Shown here one piece after another: positions 8,783 through 16,984 of a stretch of 64,000 nt of DNA. Position 1 is the stretch's first letter. Each line of letters starts with the position of its first letter. This DNA comes from JAKOVR01 sp031415655 (GTDB lineage: Bacteria > Actinomycetota > Acidimicrobiia > Acidimicrobiales > Acidimicrobilacustridaceae), in the NCBI GenBank assembly GCA_031415655.1, contig JANOSD010000030.1, positions 1-64,000 on the forward strand, given 5' to 3'. A program made the translations under genes and the position numbers. The notes beneath the pieces were generated by a model. That model saw nothing but the letters and a program-made list of their open reading frames with translations. It did not search any database and had not been told where the DNA came from.

Positions 8783-9251
8783 CCCCACCCTCGACCTCGT
8801 GCTCGAACGCACGATCCCCGTGCCGCCCGAGCGGGTCTGGGACGCGTGGACGCAACCGGAGCTGCTGATGCAGTGGTTCACCCCCGCACCGTGGAAGACG
8901 GTCGCCTCCGAGCTCGACGTGCGGCCCGGTGGTCGCTGTCTGACGACGATGGAATCCCCGGAAGGTGAGCGCTTCCCGAACGAGGGCTGCTACTTGCAGG
9001 TGGAACCAAACCGGCTCCTGGTGTTCACCAGCGTGATGACCGCGGACTTCCGCCCGCTCGCGCCGAGCAATGGAGCCGGCGACCTCGCCTTCACCGCACG
9101 GATCGAGATCGAGCCCGCGCCGGGCGGCGGCACCCACTATCGGGCGATCGCCATGCACGCGCACGAGGACGCCTGTAAGCAGCACGCCGACATGGGCTTC
9201 GCCGAGGGCTGGGGCGCCGCCCTCGACCAACTGGTCGCACTGCTGTCGTGA
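8763..9251 (+). CDS. AHSA1/SRPBCC-domain protein
   Basis: 162 residues. A typical single AHSA1 domain: LERTIPVPPERVWDAWTQPELLMQWFTP, then RPGGRCLTTMESPEGE and the C-terminal helix HADMGFAEGWGAALDQLVALL. Cytoplasmic, no signal peptide. Second gene of the ArsR operon, start inside the end of the repressor gene. The YCII-sigma operon follows 154 bp downstream on the same strand. Confidence 0.88.
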   Translation: MNHFTPDPTLDLVLERTIPVPPERVWDAWTQPELLMQWFTPAPWKTVASELDVRPGGRCLTTMESPEGERFPNEGCYLQVEPNRLLVFTSVMTADFRPLAPSNGAGDLAFTARIEIEPAPGGGTHYRAIAMHAHEDACKQHADMGFAEGWGAALDQLVALLS

Positions 9252-9405
9252 GCGGCGACAGTTGAACGAGTTGGACGACTGTGGAGCGCGACGTACTTGC
9301 CGCTATGTCCCACAGGCCTCCTGGCGGGGAATGTCGAGAATGTGAGAATTGCTCCGTCCTAGGGTGAACGCGGCCAAGGGGCCGACATCAGACAAGGAGA
9401 ACATC

Positions 9406-9813
9406 ATGGCCAAGTACTTGTTGCTTAAGCATTACCGAGGCGCCCCGGCGCCCGTGAACGCAGTCGCGATGGACCAGTGGACGCCCGATGAGGTCGATGC
9501 GCACATCCGGTTCATGAGCGACTTCGCCGGTCGGCTTGAGCGCAGCGGCGAGTTCATCGACGGACAGGCGGTGTCGCCCGAAGGGGTGTGGGTTCGCTAC
9601 GACGGCGAAGGGCGGCCGCCGGTCACCGACGGCCCGTTCGCCGAAACGAAGGACCTGATCGCGGGGTGGATGGTGATCGACGTCGACAGCTACGACCGTG
9701 CAATCGAGCTGGCGGGCGAACTGTCCGCAGCACCGGGGGCGGGGGGCGAACCCATCCATGAATGGCTCGAAGTCCGACCCTTCCTGGCCCTGCCGCCCAA
9801 CTTCGGTCAGTGA
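9406..9813 (+). CDS. YCII-related (DGPF) domain protein
   Basis: 135 residues starting MAKYLLLKHYRG, with AAGGAG seven bases before ATG at 9406. It has the DGPF hallmark in VTDGPFAETKDLIAG and a C-terminus ending EVRPF followed by a short extension. Paralogue of the YCII gene at 5.8-6.1 kb. The next gene, an ECF42-like sigma factor, starts on GTG within its TGA (GTGA overlap), repeating the layout of the other module in opposite orientation. Confidence 0.9.
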   Translation: MAKYLLLKHYRGAPAPVNAVAMDQWTPDEVDAHIRFMSDFAGRLERSGEFIDGQAVSPEGVWVRYDGEGRPPVTDGPFAETKDLIAGWMVIDVDSYDRAIELAGELSAAPGAGGEPIHEWLEVRPFLALPPNFGQ

Positions 9814-10967
9814 ATGTGATCGACGCTGAGCTGCGTGCGCTCATCCCCCAGGTACTGAGCGTCCTCGTCCGCCGCGGAGCGGATTTCGCGACGGCCGAGG
9901 ACGCCGTACAAGAGGCGCTCATCCGGGCTCTCGCCCGGTGGGGGGAGGAGCCGCCGGCCGATCCGACGGGGTGGCTCATCACCGTCGCGTGGAGAGCCTT
10001 CCTCGACATGTCGCGATCAGACGTGTCACGTCGCGCCCGGGAATCTCGATTCGACACCGAACTGCCGGCCGCCGCGATCCCGAGCGCCGACGACACGCTG
10101 CGGCTCTACTTCCTGTGCGCGAACCCTGATCTGACATCGTCGTCCGCGGTCGCGTTAACGCTGCGAGCCATGGGTGGCCTCACCACACGCCAGATCGCTC
10201 AGGCCTACCTCGTGCCCGAACCCACCATGGCCCAGCGCATCAGCCGCGCCAAACACACGGTCAGCCGAGCCGGTGTCGATCGTCCCGGCGACGTGGGCAC
10301 GGTGATGCGGGTGCTGTACCTGGTCTTCAACGAGGGGTACTCCGGCGACATCGATCTCGCCGCCGAAGCGATCCGGCTGACTCGTCAGCTCGCTGGCTTG
10401 GTGGATGACCCCGAGGCCCAAGGTTTGCTCGCCCTGATGCTCCTCCACCACGCCCGCCGCCACAGCCGCACCCGGCCGGACGGAAGCATCGTGACCCTCG
10501 CCGAGCAGGACCGTCACCAATGGGACACCGAACTGATCACCGAGGGAGTCCACATCACCCACGCCGCGCTCGCCCAAGATCGGCTCGGCGAGTACCAGGC
10601 GCAAGCGGCGATTGCGGCGCTCCATGCCGACGCGCCCCGCATCGAGGAAACCGACTGGGTCCAGATCGTGGAGTGGTACGACGAACTGCTCCAGTTCGCC
10701 GACACGTCAATCGTCCGACTCAACCGTGCCGTCGCCGTCGGCGAGGCCGATGGCGCTCCCGCCGGACTGACGGCATTAGCCGGCATCGACGAGCACGCTC
10801 CGCGGCGCGACGCGGTCGGGGCCTACCTCCACGAGAAGAACGGCGATCTCGAGCTCGCCGCCCGCCTGTATGCCAACGCAGCCCACAACGCCCCCAACCT
10901 TGCCGAACGCGACCATCAGGCCCGTCAAGCAACCCGAATCAATCAGCAACTCCGACAGCACAATTGA
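9810..10967 (+). CDS. ECF sigma factor, ECF42-like with TPR-type C-terminal extension
   Basis: 385 residues from GTG at 9810, which overlaps the YCII stop by 4 bp. Region 2 is at ~20-70 (ATAEDAVQEALIRALARW, then WLITVAWRAFLDMSR). Region 4 HTH is GLTTRQIAQAYLVPEPTMAQRI. The long tail contains LVFNEGYSG and IVRLNRAVAVGEADG, the marks of the DUF6596/TPR-tailed sigma group. It is a diverged paralogue of the sigma factor at 4.6-5.8 kb. The two YCII-sigma modules bracket three ArsR-AHSA1 units. Target promoters cannot be read from the window. Confidence 0.9.
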   Translation: MNVIDAELRALIPQVLSVLVRRGADFATAEDAVQEALIRALARWGEEPPADPTGWLITVAWRAFLDMSRSDVSRRARESRFDTELPAAAIPSADDTLRLYFLCANPDLTSSSAVALTLRAMGGLTTRQIAQAYLVPEPTMAQRISRAKHTVSRAGVDRPGDVGTVMRVLYLVFNEGYSGDIDLAAEAIRLTRQLAGLVDDPEAQGLLALMLLHHARRHSRTRPDGSIVTLAEQDRHQWDTELITEGVHITHAALAQDRLGEYQAQAAIAALHADAPRIEETDWVQIVEWYDELLQFADTSIVRLNRAVAVGEADGAPAGLTALAGIDEHAPRRDAVGAYLHEKNGDLELAARLYANAAHNAPNLAERDHQARQATRINQQLRQHN

Positions 10968-11039
10968 TCTCGGGCACGCCAGGAAACCAACGCCAGACGA
11001 TCCAGCCGTGGAGATCGCAAGCACCGCTAGCTTGGGGGC

Positions 11040-11435
11040 GTGGCGCACCCTCAGATGTTCGACGACGATGATCCGCTGCTCGCTCAGGTGCGGGAGTTGG
11101 CAGCAGCCCTTCCAGGTTCCCACGAGAAGGTCTCGCACGGCCGGCCGGCGTTTTTCACGGCGAAGGTGTTCGCCTACTACGGCGGCTCGCGAAAGATCGA
11201 CGGGGAGTGGATCCAGCACCCACAGTCGATCGTGGTGAAACCAGACCAAGACGACCGGCCTGCACTGCTACAGGATCGGCGTGTCTACGTTCCTGCCTAC
11301 TTCGGACCGTCGGGCTGGATCGGCTACGACGTCGACGACGAGGTCGATTGGGAGGAGGTCCGCGAGCTCGTGGACGCCTCGTTCCGACTCACGGCACCGC
11401 GGCGTCTGGTCGCCGAGCTCGACGACTCGGAGTAG
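11040..11435 (+). CDS. MmcQ/YjbR-family protein
   Basis: 131 residues from GTG at 11040 (GTGGCGCACCCT). The pattern LPGSHEKVSHGRPAFFTAKVFAYY, then GYDVDDEVDWEEVRELVDASFRL, is that of the MmcQ/YjbR (CyaY-like fold) family, sometimes labelled DNA-binding though that role is poorly shown. Small, soluble, no partner on the same strand after it. It lies 72 bp after the sigma gene and may be cotranscribed. Confidence 0.82.
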   Translation: MAHPQMFDDDDPLLAQVRELAAALPGSHEKVSHGRPAFFTAKVFAYYGGSRKIDGEWIQHPQSIVVKPDQDDRPALLQDRRVYVPAYFGPSGWIGYDVDDEVDWEEVRELVDASFRLTAPRRLVAELDDSE

Positions 11436-11508
11436 CTGCCCTCGCACCAAGTTCGCCTATCGAAAATCATGAAGTCAGTTGTTGACATGCGTCGATCGGT
11501 TCCGGGCG

Positions 11509-11871
11509 CTACCAGCCGTCGGTACCCTCCCGGTCCCACGCGGGCAAGGGCACGTCGCTCGGTAACCCGTCAGGATTCGTCCATCGATGGTTGAGCACCG
11601 CCGTCGCCCAGGTGAATCAGGCGATGAGCTGAAACCGTAGACGAGGGTCGGTTTGGATCTCCACGTCGTCGAGGGCAAGGACGAACGCTGCGACCGCTCG
11701 TACGTCCATCTGCTCAAGGGGTCCGTTGCCGGTGTGGACGCGCACGACATGCGAGTAGCCGGCAATCGATTCCGTATGAGTAGCCGGCCCGCCGAACTGC
11801 TCGCACCAGTATGCGGCGTGCCGTTGTGTGCGCTGTGGGAGCGCGCCATCCTCGGCTCTTCGGTCATCCCG
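11509..11871 (-). pseudogene. Group II truncated haemoglobin, decayed
   Basis: Reading the minus strand between stop codons at 11872-11874 and 11509-11511 gives a stretch like the C-terminal two thirds of an actinobacterial group II truncated haemoglobin: HAAYWCEQFGGPATHTES, VVRVHTGNGPLEQMD, AVAAFVLALDDVEI, then FTWATAV. An in-frame TGA at 11617-11619 interrupts it just before FTWAT, where family members have an aromatic or charged residue. The N-terminal helices (start Met, first ~40 residues) cannot be found upstream. No intact start exists, so this is a dead gene. Confidence 0.7.
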
Positions 11872-12081
11872 TCAAGATCCACAAGCCCAAAACCGCGTGC
11901 CCAAGATCCCAGAATCACGGGGCAGACGCGTGTAGGAAACCTTCAGTCACTCGTGGTCGAATTCAGGTCGGCATGCCGTGGCGCGGAGGAACAATCCGTA
12001 TCCGATGGCGTCGGTATTGCGAAGCAGCATGCCGGCGGGGCCCGCGTTCGCTGCGGTCATCGTCTCTCACATCGCCGCCTT

Positions 12082-12558
12082 CTACCTCCCCTTCCCCGCG
12101 AGGAAGAGGTTGATCGTCTTTTCGACTCGCCGTTGTCGGGTGTCGGCGGCTTTCGCTGCGTTGATGTTGTCGACGTGGTAGCGCTGCAAGCTGTTGGACA
12201 GACCGGCGAAGAACAAGGCCGCGTCGGGGTTCGCGGTGAATGCCTCGGCGAGGTCGTCGGGGACGTCGACCGAAGGAGGCGTTGTGTCGACCGTGACCGT
12301 CACATGAATGGCGTCGCCGGCGGAAAGGCCGGTGGCCTTTCGGATCGCCGCGCTCACCGGAATCATTGCCCGGCCGCCCATGACGCCGATCGTCGTGCGG
12401 TAGCTGTAACCGTTCACCGTGACCTGGACGGGAGGGCGTTTGCCGGCCCCGAGCGTGTCTATGACTTCGGGTGGGACCACGATGCCGGTGGGGTTCTTGC
12501 CTGGTTCCTGGGCGAGTGTCGTGGCAAACGAAACGGTCGCCGCAGTGTTGTTGGTCAT
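12082..12558 (-). CDS. DUF1905/YdeI (OmdA)-family protein
   Basis: 158 residues from ATG at 12558 with AAGGA upstream; an earlier in-frame start lacks one. Residues ~5-95 form a DUF1905 beta barrel (FATTLAQEPGKNPTGIVVPPEV, GYSYRTTIGVMGGRAMIPVS). The C-terminus NAAKAADTRQRRVEKTINLF is the YdeI/OmdA-type tail. Such proteins are common stress-associated proteins in actinobacteria without a proven activity. A shorter DUF1905 relative occurs at 17.8-18.0 kb. Confidence 0.82.
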   Translation of the reverse strand: MTNNTAATVSFATTLAQEPGKNPTGIVVPPEVIDTLGAGKRPPVQVTVNGYSYRTTIGVMGGRAMIPVSAAIRKATGLSAGDAIHVTVTVDTTPPSVDVPDDLAEAFTANPDAALFFAGLSNSLQRYHVDNINAAKAADTRQRRVEKTINLFLAGKGR

Positions 12559-12710
12559 TGCTGTCCTTCGCGGCGCCTGGGCCAGACGGTGGGACGATCC
12601 TTCCAGCTCTCGCAACCCGAAGATACACCGGAGGACCTGACGAGCCCACCGGGCCCGTCACGGTCATACTCGCTCTCCGAGTGAGGCCCGCTGCAGATCG
12701 CGTGCGCCTC

Positions 12711-13298
12711 TCAGTGAGGCCGTGTCCAGTTGGGGTCCCGGCCGATGAAACCAATGAGGCGCGTCATGGCAGCAGCGTCGTCGGCGACTTGAAACCGTAG
12801 CCCGTACTGGCCCGATGAACGGAGCAGCGCTTCGATGGGTTCCATTCCCGCGACGAGCACGGTGCAGAAGTCCGGGTCGAGTTCGGGTTCAGTTCCGGTG
12901 GCGGTGGCGAGGTCCCAGGTGTGCATGAAGACGTCGGCCGTGTAAAAGCGGTCGATGGCTTCGTCGAGCTGGTGCGTACCCGCGTGGGGATGGGTGAACG
13001 TCGAGGCCGCCGCCTTCTTGTCGTCGAGTAGAGCTTGCACGGCCTCCGTCTGCACCTGCCATGCGCCGGTCGGATCGGTGTCGACGGTCGGCCCGTCGGG
13101 CAGCTCGACCCCGCCGGTGGCCAGGAACGCGGGGAACCATTCGACGAGGTGACGAACGATGTCTTGAGCGACCCAGCCGGCGACCGGCGTGGCCGCTTGC
13201 CAGTCGGAGGTGGCCTCGACCACCATGCTGAATCGCTGAGCGACGGAGCGATGACGTTCCGATGGCGAGAGCGCGGCGAGGAGCGTGGGCTCAGGCAT
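12711..13298 (-). CDS. TIGR03086-type metal-binding (DinB/mycothiol isomerase-like) protein
   Basis: 195 residues starting MPEPTLLAALSP. The segment RFSMVVEATSDWQAATPVAGWVAQDIVRHLVEW is the N-terminal helix pair of the mycothiol-dependent maleylpyruvate isomerase/DinB fold, and H149 in DVFMHTWDLA supplies the usual metal ligand. Enzymatic substrate unknown; mycothiol chemistry would fit an actinobacterium. Its start overlaps the AHSA1 stop by 8 bp, making it the third gene of an ArsR-AHSA1-TIGR03086 operon. Confidence 0.83.
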   Translation of the reverse strand: MPEPTLLAALSPSERHRSVAQRFSMVVEATSDWQAATPVAGWVAQDIVRHLVEWFPAFLATGGVELPDGPTVDTDPTGAWQVQTEAVQALLDDKKAAASTFTHPHAGTHQLDEAIDRFYTADVFMHTWDLATATGTEPELDPDFCTVLVAGMEPIEALLRSSGQYGLRFQVADDAAAMTRLIGFIGRDPNWTRPH

Positions 13299-13782
13299 CG
13301 CTGGCCTCAAGTAGCGCGTCGAGTTTTCGGTAGCCCTCGTCGATGCCGGTCTCCATCCCGGAGGAGAGCCATGCGTCGCGCGCCTCGAAGCTGTCGCAGA
13401 GCGATTGCGCGTGCAGTCGGGTGTGGCCGTCGCCGAGGTCCTCGAAACGCAGCGTCTCCAAGGCGACATCGTCAGGCATCCCAAGAAAGGTGAAGGTCTG
13501 CACGATCCTGTTGTCGGTGATCTGGTGGAAACAGCCGCGGAACTCGTAGCCGATGCCGTCGCGTGTCGCGACGTAGTGCCAACAGCCACCGTCGCGGGCA
13601 TCCCACTCGACGATTCTGGTGTCCATCCCGTCGGGCCCAACCCATCGGGCGAAGATTTCCGGGTCGGTATGGACCCGCAACAACTGTGGCGGCGTCGCTG
13701 CGAAATCCCGGGTGATCCGGATCACGGGGACGCGGTCGTCGGCCTCGATCTTGGCTTCGTGGCGTAGCTGGTTGGTTGTCAT
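13291..13782 (-). CDS. AHSA1/SRPBCC-domain protein
   Basis: 163 residues. AHSA1 domain from VIRITRDFAATPPQLLRVHTDPEIFARW through GPDGMDTRIVEWDARDGGCW to the terminal helix SGMETGIDEGYRKLDALL. The second gene of its operon: start overlaps the ArsR stop (ATGA), stop overlaps the TIGR03086 start. The GPDGMDT motif after the first helix is shared by many AHSA1 paralogues in ArsR operons. Ligand unknown. Confidence 0.88.
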   Translation of the reverse strand: MTTNQLRHEAKIEADDRVPVIRITRDFAATPPQLLRVHTDPEIFARWVGPDGMDTRIVEWDARDGGCWHYVATRDGIGYEFRGCFHQITDNRIVQTFTFLGMPDDVALETLRFEDLGDGHTRLHAQSLCDSFEARDAWLSSGMETGIDEGYRKLDALLEASDA

Positions 13783-14147
13783 CGTGTTTTCCTTTCACGC
13801 TTGAGTGGTGCTTGTTCGGAGGGGTCGAGCCAGTTCATCTCTGCCAGCACCGAATCGAGTCGCCGATACCGCTGCTCGGCGTCGCGGCGGTAACGCTCGA
13901 TCCACTTCGTCATTAGGTCGAACACTTCTGCTTCGAGATGCACCGAGCGCCGCTGCGCATCAGCGGTCTTCGTCACCAGCCCAGCCGCTTCGAGGACCTT
14001 CAACTGTTTCGAGATCGCCTGGACACTGACGTCGTACGGCGCCGCCAACTCGCCCACGGTGGCGTCGGCCATCGACAGACGCGCCACGATGTCGCGCCGT
14101 GTCGGGTCCGCCAATGCGGCGAAGACCTCCGAGAGTGGATCAGCCAT
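13779..14147 (-). CDS. ArsR-family transcriptional repressor
   Basis: 122 residues. Winged helix: VFAALADPTRRDIVARLSMADATVGELAAPYDV, recognition helix SVQAISKQLKVLEAAGLV, wing DAQRRSVHLEAE. The C-terminus (WIERYRRDAEQRYRRLDSVLAEM) is the dimer helix found in this AHSA1-linked subfamily. First gene of a three-gene operon. Two palindromes just upstream (14157-14217) are its likely binding sites, so negative autoregulation is expected. Confidence 0.9.
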   Translation of the reverse strand: MADPLSEVFAALADPTRRDIVARLSMADATVGELAAPYDVSVQAISKQLKVLEAAGLVTKTADAQRRSVHLEAEVFDLMTKWIERYRRDAEQRYRRLDSVLAEMNWLDPSEQAPLKRERKTR

Positions 14148-14156
14148 GTTTCATCC

Positions 14157-14217
14157 TCAACTAATTGGTTGAAGAGAACCTAGACCGTCGATCGTTCGTT
14201 GTCAACCAAATGGTTGA
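14157..14217. promoter_or_regulatory. Paired operator palindromes for ArsR operon
   Basis: Two sites 45 bp apart. TCAACTAATTGGTTGA at 14157-14172 has 5-bp perfect arms. TCAACCAAATGGTTGA at 14202-14217 has 7-bp perfect arms around AA. They share the half-site TCAAC. The first is 9 bp from the ATG. The spacing places the promoter between or over them. Confidence 0.8.
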
Positions 14218-14277
14218 ACATGTCGCCCCAGCGGCGGGCGAATCACTCAGCTTGGCTTCGAGCTTGTGGTAGCCCGG

Positions 14278-14727
14278 TCAGTCGCTTGGAGTCCGTTCGG
14301 ACTCCTCGGCTGCGTCCATGCCGTATCGAATTGCCGCTTGCAGCGTATCGATATTGATGTCGACAATCTTCGTGAACCTGATGCAGTATCCAGTGACGCT
14401 TGCCTTACCGAGTTGATCCCCAAACTTGGAGCGAAGAATTGTCTTGTCGTTCAGACCGAGGACGTATACGGAGATTCCCGTCTTGTTGGCACTCAAGCCA
14501 ATTCGGTAGAAGTCTTTCGTGGTCCCATTGGCGTACGTGATGGTGTAGCGGCCATACCCGATGCTGGGGTTGGCGACGACTTTGCCGTCAGGGTTTCTGC
14601 CGTCGTTGAACCACAGCTCGGCATCCGGGAACGTGCGAAGCATGAAGCGGTGCAACTCCTCGAGCTCACTCCGCTTGGGTTCGGGTTGACGAGCAAGATA
14701 GTCATTGATTTCGTTCTCGGGGCTCAT
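14278..14727 (-). CDS. DUF1801-domain protein
   Basis: 149 residues. The pattern INDYLARQPEPKRSELEELHRFMLRTFPDAELWFNDG followed by SIGYGRYTITYANGTTKDFYRIGLSANKTGISVYV is that of DUF1801/YdhG-type proteins. No catalytic residues known. It lies between two ArsR operons on the same strand, about 80 bp downstream of an AHSA1 gene, and may be cotranscribed with it. Its GC content is lower than that of its neighbours. Confidence 0.78.
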   Translation of the reverse strand: MSPENEINDYLARQPEPKRSELEELHRFMLRTFPDAELWFNDGRNPDGKVVANPSIGYGRYTITYANGTTKDFYRIGLSANKTGISVYVLGLNDKTILRSKFGDQLGKASVTGYCIRFTKIVDINIDTLQAAIRYGMDAAEESERTPSD

Positions 14728-14806
14728 TTGGTTTCCGGTCCTCTTGTCGTGCGCGTGCGTAGTTGCCGGGCGTGATCACGGGGTGGATTACACGGCTGGA
14801 TAGTGA

Positions 14807-15313
14807 TCACGAAGGCAGATCGTCGAGCTCGGTGAGTAGGGCGTCGATCTGGGACATCCAGACCTTCATGCCTTCGGCCACGCCCGTGGCGATCGCTTGC
14901 TCCATCCCTTCGACGGAGTCGAAATGCGTGGTAAGGATCATGCGGGTCGTGTCGCCGGCGGCTTCGAAGTCGATCTCCATTCGTGTCATGGAATTGCCGT
15001 CGCTGGGGGTTCCGTCGTCTTCAATGATGGCGTCTTCGAGCACGAGCCTGGTGGGGGCATCGACCTCGACCACGTTCCAGGTGCCGTCGAATCGGTCGTC
15101 GCCATCGGGGTTGGACATGAAGTAGGTGATCGTGCCCCCTGGAGTGAGGTCGTGATGCTCGAAGGTGGCGGGAAACCCTGGAGGACCCCACCACCGCTCA
15201 AGTAGGCGCGGATCGGCCCATAGCTGCCACACGGTGGTGATGGATGCCTTGAACTCTGCCGTGATGACCATGGTCTTGGCCGCCGCGTTCTTATCGATGT
15301 TCCAAACAGTCAT
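14807..15313 (-). CDS. AHSA1/SRPBCC-domain protein
   Basis: 168 residues. AHSA1 core: ITAEFKASITTVWQLWADPRLLERWWGPPGFP, then HHDLTPGGTITYFMSNPDGD and the last helix GVAEGMKVWMSQIDALL. The WWGPPGFPATF segment is typical of this family. Start overlaps the ArsR stop by 4 bp (ATGA). A short Ala/Lys-containing N-terminal extension (~14 residues) precedes the first strand. Confidence 0.88.
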   Translation of the reverse strand: MTVWNIDKNAAAKTMVITAEFKASITTVWQLWADPRLLERWWGPPGFPATFEHHDLTPGGTITYFMSNPDGDDRFDGTWNVVEVDAPTRLVLEDAIIEDDGTPSDGNSMTRMEIDFEAAGDTTRMILTTHFDSVEGMEQAIATGVAEGMKVWMSQIDALLTELDDLPS

Positions 15314-15663
15314 TCGTTTTCCGTTGCCGTGGTTTCATTGAGGACGTCCGCGAAACGTTCAAGTCGGGAGCGCCACACCGTTTCGAGTTCATCGAGCAGT
15401 TCGTGCGCGCGACGTAGTTGATTGGCCTGAGCGCGCACGAGTTGTTCTCGTCCACTTCGGTGCTTTGAGACCAGACCTGCGCTGACGAGGACCTCGACGT
15501 GTTTCTGCACCGCGGTGAGGCTGATCGGATAGAGCCGGCCGAGTTCGCTGACGGAGCACTTGCGGTCCAGCGTCTGCGCGACGATGTCGCGCCGCGTTGC
15601 ATCGCTGAGCGCGAAGAACAACCGGTCAGTCTCTTTGCCGCGATCCACCAAATCTACAACCAT
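15310..15663 (-). CDS. ArsR-family transcriptional repressor
   Basis: 117 residues from the ATG at 15663. Winged helix: LFFALSDATRRDIVAQTLDRKCSVSELGRLYPI, recognition helix SLTAVQKHVEVLVSAGLV, wing SGREQLVRAQANQ, then a C-terminal dimer helix. The start codon itself lies inside an 18-bp perfect palindrome, so repressor binding would cover the initiation region. If the ATG is used, the mRNA must be nearly leaderless; a GTG five codons later (VDRGKETD) is an alternative start. Confidence 0.88.
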   Translation of the reverse strand: MVVDLVDRGKETDRLFFALSDATRRDIVAQTLDRKCSVSELGRLYPISLTAVQKHVEVLVSAGLVSKHRSGREQLVRAQANQLRRAHELLDELETVWRSRLERFADVLNETTATENE

Positions 15664-15672
15664 ATGGTTGTA
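15655..15672. promoter_or_regulatory. Operator palindrome over the ArsR start codon
   Basis: TACAACCATATGGTTGTA is a perfect 18-bp palindrome. It contains the ATG of the minus-strand ArsR gene at 15661-15663. The half-site ACAACC resembles the AACCA half-site of the 14.2-kb operators. A second short palindrome, ATTGATCAAT (15729-15738), lies before the divergent ArsR gene. Confidence 0.8.
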
Positions 15673-15802
15673 TCTTACACCTATCGCCCTCGAAGTCAAT
15701 CGGCCGCCAAGATTTATTCCACTTGTTAATTGATCAATGATCTGATTGAATAGTGAGGCGCCTGAATCGATCCCGATTCGGCGCACCCCGGAGGCCCCGC
15801 AG

Positions 15803-16198
15803 ATGCCTACTGTCCTCGCCGACGACGAACTCGACGCCATGTTCGCCGCACTCACCGATGCCACCCGCCGATCGATCCTGACCCGACTCTCCTCCGGTGA
15901 CGCCACGGTCAACGAACTGGCCGCCCCGTTCGACATCAGCTTGCAGGCGGTGTCGAAACACATTCAGGTGCTCGAGCACGCTGGCCTGATCACGCGCAGC
16001 CGGCACCGCCAAACCCGCCCGTGCCGTTTGAACGCCGCGCGGTGCGCTGCCGCCGCAAATTGGATCGAAAACAATGTGGCGACCTGGACCGACCGATTCG
16101 ATCGTCTCGAGCAACACCTCGAAAGCCTGCAAAACCAAGCACCAAGTGAAGCGACAACACCGGTACCCGGCACCCCAAAGAAACGGACACGACCATGA
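15803..16198 (+). CDS. ArsR-family transcriptional repressor
   Basis: 131 residues from ATG at 15803, chosen because GGAGG lies eight bases before it; a TTG at 15746 would add 19 residues. Winged helix: MFAALTDATRRSILTRLSSGDATVNELAAPFDI, recognition helix SLQAVSKHIQVLEHAGLI, wing HRQTRPCRLNAA, then a dimer helix and a Pro/Thr-rich tail. Divergent from the previous ArsR operon. First gene of ArsR-AHSA1-DUF4287, all joined by ATGA overlaps. Confidence 0.88.
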   Translation: MPTVLADDELDAMFAALTDATRRSILTRLSSGDATVNELAAPFDISLQAVSKHIQVLEHAGLITRSRHRQTRPCRLNAARCAAAANWIENNVATWTDRFDRLEQHLESLQNQAPSEATTPVPGTPKKRTRP

Positions 16199-16665
16199 AT
16201 GAGCCAACGACTCGTAACACCACGACAACCGCCGTCACGGGCGACACGGTCATCATCAAGCGGATATTCAACGCGCGGCGCGAACTCGTCTTCAAATGCA
16301 TGGTGACGCCCGAGCATCTCACCCACTTCTGGGGACCTGTGGGCATGAGCACACCTGTCGCGGGAATCACCATTGATCTCCGTCCCGGCGGCGAGTTCAC
16401 CACGACGATGGTCAACGACGCCGACGGCAGCGAGTACCCGAACAGTGGCGTATTCGTCGAGATCGTCGAGCCCGAGTTGCTGTCGTGGTCCGAACCCGAA
16501 TTCGGCATGACCACGACATCGACCTTCACCGAATTGAGCGACGGTCGCACCGAGGTCGTCATCACCCAATCAAACGTGCCCGAGATGTTCCGCAGCCCCG
16601 AGGCACTCGAAGGATTCGCCAGCAGCCTCGAACGTTTCGAGACCTACCTGGCGACGCTCGCATGA
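16195..16665 (+). CDS. AHSA1/SRPBCC-domain protein
   Basis: 156 residues. AHSA1 core from VIIKRIFNARRELVFKCMVTPEHLTHFWGPVG through DLRPGGEFTTTMVNDADGSEYP to the terminal helix FASSLERFETYLATL. Start overlaps the ArsR stop and stop overlaps the DUF4287 start, each by ATGA, giving tight translational coupling. Confidence 0.88.
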   Translation: MNEPTTRNTTTTAVTGDTVIIKRIFNARRELVFKCMVTPEHLTHFWGPVGMSTPVAGITIDLRPGGEFTTTMVNDADGSEYPNSGVFVEIVEPELLSWSEPEFGMTTTSTFTELSDGRTEVVITQSNVPEMFRSPEALEGFASSLERFETYLATLA

Positions 16666-16916
16666 GCCCGCTCGCGAAATCTTCCGCGTCCGGCCCCGCC
16701 GGTGAACCCGCCAGGGTGAAAGGTCCCGCGTCGTATTTCCCGTCCATCGAACGCACCTACGGCGAGCCCATCGCCCACTGGAAGAAGATCATCCGTTCGC
16801 GACCCGACCTGAAACACATGGAACTCGTCAACCTCCTCAAGACGGAGTATTCAATCGGCCACGGCCACGCCAACGCCCTCGTCGCTCACACGCTGGCCGA
16901 GGACACGAAGACCTGA
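16662..16916 (+). CDS. DUF4287-domain protein
   Basis: 84 residues starting MSPLAKSSASG. The segment YFPSIERTYGEPIAHWKKIIRSRPDLKHMELVNLLKTE, then GHGHANALVAHTLA, is the DUF4287 pattern. The family often occurs beside AHSA1 genes and is sometimes fused to DUF5655; here it stands alone. Function unknown. Third gene of the ArsR operon. Confidence 0.85.
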   Translation: MSPLAKSSASGPAGEPARVKGPASYFPSIERTYGEPIAHWKKIIRSRPDLKHMELVNLLKTEYSIGHGHANALVAHTLAEDTKT

Positions 16917-16955
16917 CATCCACGATCGCCCGGATCGCAGCGCCCTCCTTGACAT

Positions 16956-16971
16956 GAAACCATTTAGTTTC
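16956..16971. promoter_or_regulatory. Operator palindrome for fused ArsR-AHSA1 gene
   Basis: GAAACCATTTAGTTTC has 5-bp perfect arms (GAAAC/GTTTC) and ends 13 bp before the ATG at 16985. Same architecture as the other ArsR operators here. Confidence 0.65.
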
Positions 16972-16984
16972 CTATGGTGTCCAC

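Noticed and set aside
11653..12684. Plus-strand frame of 343 codons
   Set aside because: Lies opposite the DUF1905 gene and the globin remnant; Arg-rich composition, no family, no ribosome site.
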